From a virus, in the IMG/VR virus record IMGVR_UViG_3300017613_003519, positions 1-36,511 of that record: 36,511 nt of DNA. One strand, 5' to 3'. A model generated the notes under the pieces. The model saw only the letters and a list, made by a program, of their open reading frames with translations, had not been told where the DNA came from and searched no databases. Of this stretch, positions 13,241 through 21,358 are shown piece by piece (position 1 is the first letter of the stretch; every line of letters starts with the position of its first letter). The position numbers and the translations under genes were made by a program.

Positions 13241-16213
13241 TTACCGGAACCTTTCTGACATCTGATCAAACTGGGCTGAAATCCCTGAAACAGAAAATGA
13301 AGAATAGGCTTCCCTGTTTTTCACCCGGAACTTCAACCAGGATGACCTTGATTTCTCCAATGGAACATAAGTTCTTAAAGGAACAGCCCTTCCCCCTGCT
13401 ATTGACCAGGGATTTTCACCCCATGGAAACTGACCCCATCCACTTCCCCCTGGGGCAGTCATGGTGGTGTATTCATAATTTTCATCCAAAGAACTGACAA
13501 AACCAAAGTCAATGGTTTTAAAGGAAGCATTTTGGAAAAAAACAGTGCATTCTGAAAAGTGTTTTAACACCCCAGGGTTGTCAGCAGTATTCTCAACCCA
13601 TTCAATGTCCGGGTTTATGGCTTCATAAACTGTGGCTGCAGCAGCTGACCAGCTCTGGGTTTCATCCACAGTCAAGGCTGTGGCACTGTCCACTGAAGAA
13701 ATGATGGCTTCCAAAGCCCCCTGCTTCAGCAAATCCCCTGCTTCCAAATTGGTTGTTGAATTGACATTGACAGTGGTGCCAGAAGAACTGCTGATGGTGA
13801 TGGAAAATTCCCGATCAGCATAATCGGTTCTATTAAGATTTTTTCTTTCTTTGTAAACTGCTGTGCCTGTGGGTTCCCCCATATAAATTTTGTCATCCAA
13901 TTTATTTAGAATGCCACAGGTCCTGTCCATTATCCATCTGGACCAGGTATTGGTGACTGTGTTGAAAACAAAGGCTTGGGTGGCATAAGTGTCTTCAACA
14001 TTGGTCACTGTGAAAAGCATATATTTTCTGTCGGATTCATAAGCCACCCCAAAAGATGCTGTTTCAAAATGCTGATAACTTTCCCCGGAAATTTCCAGCA
14101 GGGTGGTTTCAATGGGTCTGGAAATGATCTGCACCCCAGTTTCACTAACAACAATCACCCCCTGGTCAGAAAAGCAAAAGATTTGGTTATTCAAGACAGC
14201 AGCAGTTTCAGCCCCCTTGATTTGGGCTGAAGAATCAAAGATTGACACTGTGAAGTTGTTGGTTGTGGTTCCTGTTATTCGGAAAATGCCTTCCCCAGGC
14301 TTAAAAACAAAAATGCTGTCCCTGAGAGCTATTCCCCTGGTGATCGGATAATTTTCACTTCCAATGGTTAGGTATTGAAGCAAAGGAACTGCTTCAGGTT
14401 GGTTGGGTTTGGAAATCATAGCCCTGTTTTGCTTTTCATCATTGTCAGAAATATTTCCAGAACCAGTGTTGTCAAGTGTTGGGCTAAAGGACACCCCATT
14501 GGTTGAAGTTAGGGTAAAAGCATTTCCCCCCAAACTTCTTTCTTCCAAATAAATTTTCCCAGGAAGTTCATTGGATTCACTGGAATAGTAAGCATAAAGG
14601 GTTGTTTGGCTGGTATCTTTATTAATGGCCCCAACCAGATTTAATGCAGTTGTTTCAATGTTTGTTGCTGCTGTTCCCGATAGGGCAACTAAAAATTCAT
14701 TGTTGGCAAAATCATTGGCTGTGGTGCCATAATAGGAATATTCAGCACCCCCTGCAGAAAAACGAAACACATCCTGAAATTCCAGGGGATTGGTTGCAGT
14801 TGCTGTTGCAGCATTGGTGATTTCAACTGTGTCTGCATCTGTTATGCTGGCAATATAAGTGTCAGCAGGAATGCCTGTTCCTTCCACCCGCATTCCAACA
14901 TTTAGGGTGGTGGTGTCAAAGCCATCATCAAGGAAAGTTTGGGCCACAATATTTTGGGCATTGGCCCCAACCCCTGAAACTGTAATATCCACCAGGGCTG
15001 CAGCAGCAGGCACAGCATCAATGGCTGTTTTCACCTGGGTGGCTGTGGAAACCCCATCTTCAATCTGGCATGAAATGTCATTTGTGCTGACAGCAACAAC
15101 TTCACTGCCTGCAGTTGCCCCCCCTGTATAGGTGATGTTGATGTCATTTCCCCCAACACCTGTGGTGTCTGCATCATAGGTCAAATCTTGAATCACCACC
15201 TGTGCTTTTTTGGTTAAGGCATCCACAGTGGTGGAAGTGTTGACAATATCCCCATCATTGGTTTGGTAGCCAAACTGGCCCCCAGTTGAATTGTCCCCAA
15301 CACTGACCAGGGTGATTGAATATCGGTGCTTTGATCGGGTGTTAAAATAAAAAGAACTATCCCTGAAAAGGGTCATATCCTGGCAATAAGGGGGGGGTTC
15401 ATTGGATTGCAAAATACCTTCCTGGCTTGGATTGGTGTAAAGATAAGCCCCCCTTAAAGCATCAGGCACATTGTCTGTGAAGGAAAAGGTGCCAGCAGTG
15501 ATTTCTGCTGCAGTGACAAAATCTTCCTTGACCTTTTGCACTTCATCATCAGGTTCATAAGAAACCCCTGCACTTTCCCCTGATCTGTATATTCTATAAA
15601 AATAGGAAGTTGTGATTTCAGCAGGGATGTTCCAGGTTGTCACCACATCCACTGTCACCCCTGAAGAATTGGTAACCACTAACCTTTGGGAAGGTGCCCC
15701 TATGATTTCATTGTCATTGGCATCCCGATAGCCCCAAACCATCCGATAAGCCACCTGCACATTATTGGACATAAACCCAGGGCTTTGGGTGGTGGCTGTT
15801 CCATAAAGGGCTTTAATTCCCCCGGAAGATTGCCAAGTGCCTGTTGGGCTATCCAGCTTTTTGACCCCTTCAACAGTTGCCAAATAAAAATTTTGATTTG
15901 ATTCTAATGACTTTATTTTTATCCCTGACCCAGGGGGGTCAAAGGTTCCAGAATAGTCCGTGAAAGTGCCTGACCCATCAAAATCATATGAAAGGGTGGA
16001 ACCATAAAGTGCCAAAAGGTATTCACTATAATAGAACAGCTTTTCTGGGGCTTCACCAAGGGTGGCATATAAAGCCTGGCCCCTTCTGCTGGCTGCAACA
16101 CTATCCCGATCAATGACCACATCATTGGCCCGATACAAAGCCCCTGGGGGGATTTCAGAAAATTGGTTAGGGTTTGTGTAAAGCCCTGCTATTTTCAAAT
16201 TCAGTGTCTGCAC
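13241..16213 (-). CDS. Tail hub / packaged-DNA stabilisation-like protein
   Basis: This 990-residue protein starts with an NPNQFSEIPPGALYRANDVVIDRD segment (described from about residue 15), as in P22 gp10-like tail hub/nozzle proteins. Repeated strand-turn units with propeller-like character follow (for example IFRITGTTTNNF, FCFSDQGVIVVSETG, TYATQAFVFNTVTNTWSRW). Inserted beta domains around 350-580 have ATQVKTAID and ATNIETTAL elements, like those in phage decoration proteins. The chosen start is GTG at 16213: AGGTGGGG lies just upstream and the preceding gene stops 1 nt before. It follows the adaptor gene, as expected for a hub that closes the portal-tail channel after DNA packaging. The exact family match is inferred from layout and partial motifs. 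Confidence 0.7.
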   Translation of the reverse strand: MQTLNLKIAGLYTNPNQFSEIPPGALYRANDVVIDRDSVAASRRGQALYATLGEAPEKLFYYSEYLLALYGSTLSYDFDGSGTFTDYSGTFDPPGSGIKIKSLESNQNFYLATVEGVKKLDSPTGTWQSSGGIKALYGTATTQSPGFMSNNVQVAYRMVWGYRDANDNEIIGAPSQRLVVTNSSGVTVDVVTTWNIPAEITTSYFYRIYRSGESAGVSYEPDDEVQKVKEDFVTAAEITAGTFSFTDNVPDALRGAYLYTNPSQEGILQSNEPPPYCQDMTLFRDSSFYFNTRSKHRYSITLVSVGDNSTGGQFGYQTNDGDIVNTSTTVDALTKKAQVVIQDLTYDADTTGVGGNDINITYTGGATAGSEVVAVSTNDISCQIEDGVSTATQVKTAIDAVPAAAALVDITVSGVGANAQNIVAQTFLDDGFDTTTLNVGMRVEGTGIPADTYIASITDADTVEITNAATATATNPLEFQDVFRFSAGGAEYSYYGTTANDFANNEFLVALSGTAATNIETTALNLVGAINKDTSQTTLYAYYSSESNELPGKIYLEERSLGGNAFTLTSTNGVSFSPTLDNTGSGNISDNDEKQNRAMISKPNQPEAVPLLQYLTIGSENYPITRGIALRDSIFVFKPGEGIFRITGTTTNNFTVSIFDSSAQIKGAETAAVLNNQIFCFSDQGVIVVSETGVQIISRPIETTLLEISGESYQHFETASFGVAYESDRKYMLFTVTNVEDTYATQAFVFNTVTNTWSRWIMDRTCGILNKLDDKIYMGEPTGTAVYKERKNLNRTDYADREFSITISSSSGTTVNVNSTTNLEAGDLLKQGALEAIISSVDSATALTVDETQSWSAAAATVYEAINPDIEWVENTADNPGVLKHFSECTVFFQNASFKTIDFGFVSSLDENYEYTTMTAPGGSGWGQFPWGENPWSIAGGRAVPLRTYVPLEKSRSSWLKFRVKNREAYSSFSVSGISAQFDQMSERFR

Positions 16214-17125
16214 TTAACCCCACCTGTTAATCTTTGGCCATGCCAGGGTCCCCGATCTTTGGATAATCTTTTTCACTTGCCCATCTGCCCTGGGGGCCAC
16301 CATATCAATGAAGTTTGTCTTAATCTGTTCAAACTTGCCCTGGGCCACCAGCATTTTTGGGTCCCCAAGGGATTCAAGACATTTCACAGCAACTGATTGG
16401 GCCAAAAGGCTGTGTGCTTCAGGGGTTATTTGGGGAATAGTGGTTTCACCAGCCATGCAAACCCAATCCCCGACAGCTAAATTGGTGACATCATCAAAAG
16501 TCATCTGGGTTGTTGTGATGGCACTGATGGTCAAGTCAGAATCCTGGGTTTCAAAGCCAGGGTTTTGGTCAATAGCATCAAAAGTGTCTGTGATGGCCCA
16601 GGCTGTTGGAATATTATCCACATCCACAACACCTGAACCCGTATTAATGGCAGTAATCTGACCCCCTTCATCATTGGGAACCATTTTGCTGGCCCTTCTA
16701 TAATATTTTAGCCTTAAAGTGTCCCCATCCTTGGAATTTGGGGTCAAAATGACACTGTTTTTTTGAAGATAATAGCCAATTCCAAGCCAGCCCCGAATAA
16801 CTTCCCCTGTAACATCAGCCAAATTCACTGATGGAATTTGATGTTCTTCCCCATCAGCATCCAGCCAATAGGCATCTTTCAATTTTAGCCCAATAGCATC
16901 ATTTGGAATGGCATAAGATGTGGCTGTGGTCATGGTGGTGTCAGAATTGTTCACAAAGTAATCCCCTTTAATGGACATAATCACAGGGAAAATTACAGTT
17001 TGCATTTCTTCATCAGCCAAAGCCAGAAGGTCTGCAACTGTGAACAAAGATTGGGATGTGGGCATTGAAGCCCTTCTTTTGATGGAAGTCACCAAGCCAT
17101 CACAGGTCCAGTCAAACCCAGACAT
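16214..17125 (-). CDS. Head-to-tail adaptor (P22 gp4-like connector)
   Basis: The 303-residue protein has the pattern usual for connector proteins of short-tailed phages. A helical N-terminus carries SLFTVADLLALADEEMQTVI (about 25-44) and EYF-type continuation DYFVNNSDTTMT. This is followed by IPNDAIGLKLKDAYWLD and a beta-rich centre with LRLKYYRRASKMV. The C-terminal helical part (about 235-290) has SLLAQSVAVKCLESLGD and basic ends. Such adaptors bind the portal ring under the capsid and seat the tail hub. The position between the head-decoration genes and the hub-like gene fits. Confidence 0.75.
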   Translation of the reverse strand: MSGFDWTCDGLVTSIKRRASMPTSQSLFTVADLLALADEEMQTVIFPVIMSIKGDYFVNNSDTTMTTATSYAIPNDAIGLKLKDAYWLDADGEEHQIPSVNLADVTGEVIRGWLGIGYYLQKNSVILTPNSKDGDTLRLKYYRRASKMVPNDEGGQITAINTGSGVVDVDNIPTAWAITDTFDAIDQNPGFETQDSDLTISAITTTQMTFDDVTNLAVGDWVCMAGETTIPQITPEAHSLLAQSVAVKCLESLGDPKMLVAQGKFEQIKTNFIDMVAPRADGQVKKIIQRSGTLAWPKINRWG

Positions 17126-17128
17126 TTT

Positions 17129-17428
17129 TTAGCCCCTTCTTACAAAATTTGACCAGTTTGGCTTTCCAGTTTCATCTTCTTCTTCTTCAAGTTCTTCTTC
17201 AGCACCCAGGGCAGCTTCATCAATTTTGTCCACAACTTCTTCTTTGGCTTCATCCAATGGCATGGCTGTTTTTTCTTCAATCACTGCCATGGGTTCACCT
17301 TCTGGTGAAGTCACTTCTTCTGGAACATCTGGCATTTTATTTTCTTCAATGGCAAAGTCATCCATTTCATCAACCAGCTGGGCCAGAAGTTCCATAAGCA
17401 TTTCTTTTTTCTTTTCATCCAATGGCAT
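17129..17428 (-). CDS. Small, very acidic protein with internal repeat
   Basis: The 99-residue product is Glu/Asp-rich throughout, predicted helical, with MPLDEKKKE at the N-terminus repeated as MPLDEAKEE near residue 56, and a run of Glu near residue 80. The C-terminus is basic and aromatic (KPNWSNFVRRG), possibly a docking peptide. It is encoded with 10-nt spacing after a structural gene and just before the adaptor gene. Acidic proteins of this size in a head gene cluster can be assembly aids or DNA mimics, but no family is recognised. Function unknown. Confidence 0.6.
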   Translation of the reverse strand: MPLDEKKKEMLMELLAQLVDEMDDFAIEENKMPDVPEEVTSPEGEPMAVIEEKTAMPLDEAKEEVVDKIDEAALGAEEELEEEEDETGKPNWSNFVRRG

Positions 17429-17439
17429 TTTTGTTCCCC

Positions 17440-18081
17440 TTAATTAATATAGCCCCTTGAAATCACATAATGGTTCACAGTCATCTGCCCTGCTGTCATT
17501 ACCATCCTGACCCTAAGCCACCTATATGGGGGGCCAATTTTTTCATACCAGTTTGTTGCATCAGCACTGACAGCAGTTGCAGTGTCATAATCTGTCCAGT
17601 CAGCATCAGCTGTGCTGGCCAACCCAGTTGAAGCTGTGGTTTTGTTTGTTTTTTGAACAGCCCAGGTTCCCCCTGCAATGCTGGTTGGGGTGAAGGTATG
17701 GGTTCCGGTTCCCTGGTCAGTAATATCCACAACTGTTCCAGCATTGGCCAAAGCCAAACTTGATGCAACAGAATAGGTGTTAGCATCAACAGGGATCACA
17801 AAGTAATCAGTTGTCAGTGACAGCCCTGCTGGCAAAGTTGTTGTGGTAGAAAATTGCCCTTTCAATCCCAGTGCATAACCATGGGCGGTTTCAGTTATGG
17901 TGTCAGCAGCAACTGTGACATCAGTTGTGGCAAAGGCTTTGGCTGCAGGGGTATTCACATCAATCACGGATTGAATGGAAATATTTGCAACCCCAGTCAG
18001 ATCAATGGCTTCAGTTGATGTGGTCTGTGCAATGCTGGTTTGCGTGATTGTCTTTTGGTCATGGATTGTTTTTAAAGGCAT
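17440..18081 (-). CDS. Probable virion structural protein, 213 aa
   Basis: The protein is Thr/Ala/Val-rich with regular beta-strand patterning. It starts MPLKTIHDQKTITQTS and includes ADTITETAHGYALGLKGQF, DYFVIPVDANTYSVASS and ends WLRVRMVMTAGQMTVNHYVISRGYIN. The HGYALG and D-T-Y-S-V segments are like repeated Ig-like or beta-sandwich elements in phage decoration and tail proteins. It lies between the fibre-like gene and the acidic gene in the head/connector cluster. A decoration or connector-accessory role is likely. Confidence 0.65.
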   Translation of the reverse strand: MPLKTIHDQKTITQTSIAQTTSTEAIDLTGVANISIQSVIDVNTPAAKAFATTDVTVAADTITETAHGYALGLKGQFSTTTTLPAGLSLTTDYFVIPVDANTYSVASSLALANAGTVVDITDQGTGTHTFTPTSIAGGTWAVQKTNKTTASTGLASTADADWTDYDTATAVSADATNWYEKIGPPYRWLRVRMVMTAGQMTVNHYVISRGYIN

Positions 18082-18093
18082 TTTTCTTCCTTC

Positions 18094-19962
18094 CTATTGT
18101 CTAACCCGTTCAATTGTTAAGTGATAAAGGGAAGGTAATTCCCCACCAATATTGTCATCAGCCCAAACTGTAACAGCACCACCCCCATTGGAAACTAGTT
18201 GAAGTTCAAAATCTTTGGCTTTATCGGCAACATTAATCCAAAATTCAAACACCATCTGGGAAGCCCCGTTTGTGTCAATATTACAAGCAGGACAAATGGC
18301 ATCAGTTGTGCCATCAGTTGTGTTTCTTAATCGGCATGACACCCTTCTGGAATAATAACTGCTGACAGCCCTGCCCATAACCAGTTTGACTTTATGCCTG
18401 CCTGTAAAAGCAAAGTTTATGACATCACTGGTCCTGGTCACAGGGGTTCCAACACTATCAGTTACAGCAACCAAGGTCAGTGCTGTGAATGTGGAAAGGT
18501 TTATGGTGTAATTTGTTGCTGTGGATTGAAAAAAAGTATGGGAAATTTTTTGGTCTGTCCAGGTTGGCACCCCTGATGCTGACTGTAAAATATAGGTGTC
18601 ACTTCCAGCAGCAAGCCTGGCAGGAACCCCTGCAGCCCGATAAAGCATATCATTGTTGGTTGTTAAGGTGGCTGCAGCAACTTTGGCATCCAATTGGGTT
18701 TGCACAGCAGATGTCAGACCATTCACATAGCCAATTTCTGTGGCTGTGGTGGTGGCTGCAGATGCAAAGCCTGATCCATCGGTAATCATAGCCCGATCTG
18801 CTGTTAAAGCTGCCATTTTAGAAACGGCAATGCCTGCTGAAGCATCCACTTCAGTGTTGGTAACACCCCCTGCCCCAACCTTAATCCCGGAAGCCCCCTG
18901 GGTCAGTGTTGTTCCATCAATATCAATGGAGAACTGGGTTCCAACCAAAACCAGCCCATTTTCATCTGCTGTATAGGTTCCAGGGGAATTGTATTGAACA
19001 AAGGTGACTGCTGTGGTTTCCAAAACCCCACCAGCAGCAATGGTGCAGGTCCAATTGGTATCTGCATTGGCTGTTCCCCCGGTAACAAATACAAAAGCAG
19101 ACAAAAGCTCTGCCCAGGTGTCAGCATCTGTTGCCCTAACAGGTGCCCCTGAAGCCTGAACAATATAAAGCCCATTTTCTTCTGCTGCAGATTGATCCTT
19201 AATCAATAGCCTGTCATTGGTGGCCAAAACCACCCCATCAACTGTGGACCCATTATCAAAAGCAGTTGCCCAGGTTCCGTTTGTGGTGGTTGCAGCCACA
19301 ACTGATGCCTTATAGGAAAGGCCGGCTCCAACCAAATCAACATAAGCCTTTGTAGCAGCCTGAAGTGTTCCTGTTGGGTCAGCATCCAGGGTCAGGGTCC
19401 CTGTCATGGTTCCCCCTGCTTTGGCAAGTTTGGCATCAATTTGTGTCTGTGCTGAAGATGTCAAACCATTGCAATAGCCAATCTCAGTTGCTGTAGTGGT
19501 GGCTGCAGTAATTAATCCAGCCCCATCTGAAACCAAAGCCCTTGAAGCAGTCACCACAGCCAGTTTGGAAAGGGCAATTGCAGCAGCAGCATCCACATCA
19601 GCATTTACAATTGACCCTGCAACTATGGTTTCACTGTTAAACTGCAGCACATCCCCAGAAGTCACAGTTAAGGGCAGATCAGCCCCATCAGCATTGTCAC
19701 GCCAAACAATTTCTTCTGCATTTCCTAATCGCATGACCCCAGATTGGGCCATTGCTGCATTTCTTGTCTTATAATATGCAGTTTGCAGCCCATAGGTTGC
19801 GCCAAAGTCAACATCAGCAGTTAAGGTGAAGGTCCCCCCTGCCTTTTGCAGCATTCCTGTGGTGACAGCACTTGCCCAATTTGTTGCTTGCACCCCCCAG
19901 GTTGAATCCCCCGTTTCTGGATAGTTGTAACTGGTTCCATTTACAGTCAGTGCAACTGTCAT
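18094..19962 (-). CDS. Fibre-like protein with repeats and C-terminal jelly-roll-like domain
   Basis: The 622-residue protein contains two copies of a roughly 50-residue segment (about residues 126-177 and 374-425) with ATTTATEIGY-NGLTS-QTQ-DAK and an ALSKLA/AVSKMA lead. Between them lies KAGGTMTGTLTL with TKAYVDL, a common phage fibre linker. A domain with TNDRLLIKDQSAAEENGLYIV and ATDADTWAELLSAFVFV, often found in phage tail fibres, follows. The last 150 residues are beta-rich and resemble a C1q/TNF-like jelly roll (FTGRHKVKLVMG, MVFEFWINVADKA). It sits in the head gene cluster, unusually far from the other fibre genes, and could be a head fibre or a side fibre. Its stop overlaps nothing downstream; its start lies one base after the upstream stop. 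Confidence 0.75.
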   Translation of the reverse strand: MTVALTVNGTSYNYPETGDSTWGVQATNWASAVTTGMLQKAGGTFTLTADVDFGATYGLQTAYYKTRNAAMAQSGVMRLGNAEEIVWRDNADGADLPLTVTSGDVLQFNSETIVAGSIVNADVDAAAAIALSKLAVVTASRALVSDGAGLITAATTTATEIGYCNGLTSSAQTQIDAKLAKAGGTMTGTLTLDADPTGTLQAATKAYVDLVGAGLSYKASVVAATTTNGTWATAFDNGSTVDGVVLATNDRLLIKDQSAAEENGLYIVQASGAPVRATDADTWAELLSAFVFVTGGTANADTNWTCTIAAGGVLETTAVTFVQYNSPGTYTADENGLVLVGTQFSIDIDGTTLTQGASGIKVGAGGVTNTEVDASAGIAVSKMAALTADRAMITDGSGFASAATTTATEIGYVNGLTSAVQTQLDAKVAAATLTTNNDMLYRAAGVPARLAAGSDTYILQSASGVPTWTDQKISHTFFQSTATNYTINLSTFTALTLVAVTDSVGTPVTRTSDVINFAFTGRHKVKLVMGRAVSSYYSRRVSCRLRNTTDGTTDAICPACNIDTNGASQMVFEFWINVADKAKDFELQLVSNGGGAVTVWADDNIGGELPSLYHLTIERVRQ

Positions 19963-20747
19963 TAGTAATCATCCTTAAAAGTGTTTGTAGCAACTGTGGC
20001 AGAAAAACCTGCATAACAAACTGTGTTGTTTGTGTTGGTTGTCACCTGCATTTTTACAATACAAGGGCCAGCATATCTTTTTGGGAACATAAAATTTCTA
20101 AGATAAGATTCAGTGACTGCCATTTCCCCCAAATCTTTTGAAACCCAACCTGCATCAGCCTGGTCAGCATTTTCCATCAAAAAAAGCCTTATATCTGCTT
20201 CAGGGGTCCCTGTTTTTCGGGTGATTTCTGCATAAGCCTGATAAATTCTCAATTCCTGCTCATGGGGAACCCCATAAATGGCCATCAGGGTTTGACCTTC
20301 ACCAGCCTGGATGGCAGCAGTAACAGTTGCATCTGTTGCTGCAGTTGCAGTGATTATGCCTGCATTTTGCTGCCCAGAGCCAAAGGTTAAGCACTTCATT
20401 CTATGAATGATCACATAAGAATTGGCTGTGGCCACATTGGATGCACCATTTAAGGTGACAATTTCACTTGACTCTGGGGTTTCCCAGGTTTTTAGGCCAT
20501 AAACCTGAATTGTCCTGGCCCCTGTGCCTGCTGCTGCATCAGCTGCCTGGGTGGAAACTAAATTGTGAACCCTGGCTTGGGTTGGGGGCACCCAAATTAT
20601 GGTGGAAGTTGTTCCATCAGCCCCATCCCAGACATCTGTTGGCTTTGTGCTGTCACAATCAAGGGCAGCCCCAAACTTATTGACTGACTTAACCCCAATA
20701 ATATTCCCAGAAGCAACAGCTGTCATATAATCTTCTTCAACAGCCAT
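19962..20747 (-). CDS. Conserved phage virion protein, 261 aa
   Basis: The protein includes DVWDGADGTTSTIIWVPPTQARVHNLVST (from about residue 38), AGTGARTIQVYGLKTW, SYVIIHRMKCLTFG and a GQTLMAIYGVP segment. This set is familiar from structural proteins of many tailed phages, often next to capsid genes. The fold appears beta-rich with an N-terminal charged segment. It lies between the decoration-like gene and the fibre-like gene and shares one base with the latter (TAATG). A decoration or head-fibre-base role is the best guess; I have no firm function. Confidence 0.65.
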   Translation of the reverse strand: MAVEEDYMTAVASGNIIGVKSVNKFGAALDCDSTKPTDVWDGADGTTSTIIWVPPTQARVHNLVSTQAADAAAGTGARTIQVYGLKTWETPESSEIVTLNGASNVATANSYVIIHRMKCLTFGSGQQNAGIITATAATDATVTAAIQAGEGQTLMAIYGVPHEQELRIYQAYAEITRKTGTPEADIRLFLMENADQADAGWVSKDLGEMAVTESYLRNFMFPKRYAGPCIVKMQVTTNTNNTVCYAGFSATVATNTFKDDY

Positions 20748-20761
20748 CTGCTGCCCCCTAT

Positions 20762-21298
20762 TTAATACAAATCAACAGAATATTCAGTTGTATCTGCCCC
20801 TGTATCTTCAGTGACAAAATCACTTAAAGCAACATTGGTTAAAGATTCCGTAATTTCCAGCCCATTTCCAATTGCACCCGGAACTGCAGAAGTGATTGTT
20901 GTGACCCCCAGGGCAGATGAAGCTGTGCAAACCCCAGTCAGATCAGTTGAAGCATTTACAGCAGCAGCAATATTTGCAGCCTGGGTGGCAGGGGTGGCAG
21001 AAACATTAAATTCATTCCCGGTTGCACCAGAAGCCCTGGCAGTAAATGTGATTGCACAAATGGTGCAGGTTTCAGTTGCAGTTGCAGCCCCAGTTGATGT
21101 CAAGGTTGCGGTTCCGTAACTTGCCCCGGTTGTGAAATCAAAATCACAACCAAACCTGCCCCCAATAACCCCTTGCAGCCAATTAACAAAAGCTTTCAAT
21201 TCATTTCTGGCATCACTGCCATCCAGATTGACCCAGGATTCCCATGAAGCTGTGGTATCTGGAATACGCATAAGAACCCGTTGATAAGTGTCAGCCAT
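20762..21298 (-). CDS. Probable head decoration or minor structural protein
   Basis: The 178-residue protein has an N-terminal charged part (MADTYQRVLMRIPDTTASWES), then an Ala/Thr-rich domain with ITFTARASGATGNEFNV, ANIAAAVNAS and PGAIGNGLEIT. This pattern recurs in phage structural proteins as a beta-rich domain. Its ATG follows AAGGGG. It is the first gene after the major capsid gene, separated by a 60-nt spacer containing a strong RNA hairpin, which may lower its expression relative to the capsid. Two cysteine pairs near residue 80 are an odd feature for a cytoplasm-assembled protein. Confidence 0.65.
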   Translation of the reverse strand: MADTYQRVLMRIPDTTASWESWVNLDGSDARNELKAFVNWLQGVIGGRFGCDFDFTTGASYGTATLTSTGAATATETCTICAITFTARASGATGNEFNVSATPATQAANIAAAVNASTDLTGVCTASSALGVTTITSAVPGAIGNGLEITESLTNVALSDFVTEDTGADTTEYSVDLY

Positions 21299-21321
21299 AA
21301 AAAATTTCCCCTTATGGAAGA

Positions 21322-21347
21322 AGGGCTGCCCTTTTCAGGACAGCCCT
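21322..21347 (-). promoter_or_regulatory. 11-bp RNA hairpin with GAAA loop after the major capsid gene
   Basis: On the minus-strand RNA, AGGGCUGUCCU, loop GAAA, AGGGCAGCCCU forms an uninterrupted 11-bp stem that includes one U-G wobble pair; as DNA or on the plus strand this position is a C/A mismatch. That points to function in the leftward transcript. The downstream sequence is UCUUCC, not a U run, so it may be a partial terminator, a 3'-end stabiliser for capsid mRNA or an RNase processing stop. Confidence 0.7.
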
Positions 21348-21358
21348 AATTCAAAAAC

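Noticed and set aside
18094-19962. Diversity-generating retroelement target
   Set aside because: No reverse transcriptase or template/variable repeat pair was found.
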